Assembly: GCA_965240325.2 (NCBI GenBank)
Contig: OZ251227.1
Location: 558,001-622,000, forward strand
Source of the DNA: Rebecca billardiae RCC1528
Lineage: Eukaryota > Haptophyta
Direction of reading: 5' to 3'
Length of the DNA stretch: 64,000 nt
This document shows positions 63,241 to 64,000 of this stretch, in pieces. The translations under genes were made by a program, and so were the position numbers. Numbering within the stretch: position 1 is the first letter of the stretch; each line of letters opens with the position of its first letter. The notes under the pieces were generated by a model. That model did not search any database. It was not told where the DNA came from and was given only the letters and a program-made list of their open reading frames with translations.

Positions 63241-64000
63241 TCAGCTCTTGAACAGACTGCGGCGCGCAGGCCCTGCTCGATGGTCGCCACCCCTCACGTG
63301 CGCATGGTCGATCACGCGCGAGAAGAAGGCGGCAAGTGCGGCACGAGGCAATGTCGGCGCTGTCATGCTGGCCTCAAGTCCGCCAGCTGGTCCCGTGCCG
63401 GAGCGCGAGGCGAGGTCAAGTTTGCTGCCGATCGTGACACATGGTACCAATCCCTGCGAGAGCACGCACGGGGGAGAGCACACGCGTGAAGACAAACCGT
63501 GCGCCATGGCGGCATGCAGCGGGTGGAAGGGCGGCCCAGAGCTGGGCTGTGCCACCGCTGAGCGCAGCAGGCGGCACGGCAGACGTACCATTTCGCCGGC
63601 GTCGAGCCACTCCTCCTCGGCTGGCGGCACGCCAGTGGAGAGCTGCCGACGGCTTAACGACGGGCCCGGGCTGCCATCGAGCGCGGGGTGCGTCCTCCGC
63701 GCCCCACTGCTCGCCCCGCTGCTGCTCGCGCTGCCTGCGGGCACGCTGCTGTCAGCCACAGCGACCTCCGCCGCGGGGCGCGCGTCTGCAATCTCGCGCC
63801 GCCAGCGCTCGAGGTTGTGCAGCGAGTTGCGGTTGGTCAAGTCGTGCACGAGCATCACCCCGTCGAAGGGCTGCGTGAAGAACACGCCGCGCGCCAGCCT
63901 GAACTTGTCCGCGCCGCCCACCTCGAGCAGCTCGACAAAGAACGGCGTGCCGGAGTGCGCGTGCAGGGCGACGTCGATCTCGCAGCCGACCGTGCCTCCC
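63241..64000 (-). CDS. RABL3: RABL3-like small GTPase, 5' end outside the window
   Basis: RABL3 is an atypical Rab-like GTPase involved in vesicle traffic and Ras prenylation control. The visible part begins at the window edge with TVGCEIDVALHAHSG and FFVELLEVGG, corresponding to the switch I/II region; RABL3 has this VGC.(V/I)DV and DVGG pattern rather than the canonical DTAGQ. Then FFTQPFDGVMLVHDLTNRNS and LHNLERWRREI, a diagnostic RABL3 segment. TIGSKLDL is the NKxD-type guanine motif with Ser in place of Asn (GSKLD). A ~90-residue Ser/Ala-rich insertion separates them. The P-loop lies beyond position 64000. The stop is at 63241. Confidence 0.87.
   Translation of the reverse strand, partial: GGTVGCEIDVALHAHSGTPFFVELLEVGGADKFRLARGVFFTQPFDGVMLVHDLTNRNSLHNLERWRREIADARPAAEVAVADSSVPAGSASSSGASSGARRTHPALDGSPGPSLSRRQLSTGVPPAEEEWLDAGEMVRLPCRLLRSAVAQPSSGPPFHPLHAAMAHGLSSRVCSPPCVLSQGLVPCVTIGSKLDLASRSGTGPAGGLEASMTAPTLPRAALAAFFSRVIDHAHVRGGDHRAGPARRSLFKS

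Overview
This is a GC-rich nuclear fragment from a eukaryote, most likely a unicellular alga. Five genes carry short canonical GT-AG introns (92-254 bp), four with a GTGCGY-type donor and one with GTGGGT/GTGAGT donors. The conserved genes are eukaryotic: MAF1, RPB4, RABL3, CCZ1, SLC25 carrier, PTGES2-like, mitochondrial bL35. A haptophyte is my best guess from base composition and donor style, but the sequence does not prove it. Gene models were built by eye from reading frames, splice signals and family motifs.

Layout. 0-4.7 kb: mostly non-coding, with one weak ORF and a 633-bp TA-flanked MITE. 4.7-17.3 kb: a compact gene block with MAF1(-), an SRCR membrane protein(+), a GT2-like glycosyltransferase(-), a phosphate-carrier-like SLC25 protein(-), a six-helix Frag1/DRAM-like protein(+), a DEAD-box-type helicase(+) and a family-24-like methyltransferase(+). 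17.3-20.8 kb: no supported gene. 20.8-23 kb: a small secretory membrane protein and a PTGES2-like thioredoxin/GST-fold protein. 23.4-27.4 kb: second copy of the MITE (inverted) and decayed or duplicated sequence. 27.4-36 kb: a GT8-like protein(-), an RCC1-repeat pseudogene(-), an exostosin/GT47-like protein(+), a decayed ORF cluster and a low-GC island.

36.2-60.8 kb is the mobile-element region. A very large non-LTR retrotransposon on the minus strand (endonuclease, reverse transcriptase, RNase H, zinc finger, OTU-like cysteine protease; Dualen-like architecture) is interrupted by a 3,975-bp DNA element at 44179-48153. Removing that element and one copy of its 8-bp target duplication restores one continuous frame of 3,153 codons. 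A second, 4,131-bp copy of the DNA element lies at 56624-60754 in the opposite orientation with its own perfect 8-bp target duplication. Each copy has short imperfect terminal inverted repeats, a ~99-bp GC-rich minisatellite, internal inverted repeats, and one intact 417-codon gene for an archaeo-eukaryotic primase of the PrimPol/UL52 type. No transposase is visible. This primase-bearing TIR element is the most interesting object in the window. Between the two copies lie the 5' part of the retrotransposon, a GA microsatellite, and four cellular genes in two divergent pairs (including CCZ1).

60.8-64 kb: divergent genes for mitochondrial ribosomal protein bL35 and RNA polymerase II subunit RPB4 only 82 bp apart, then a gap and the 3' part of RABL3 running off the window.
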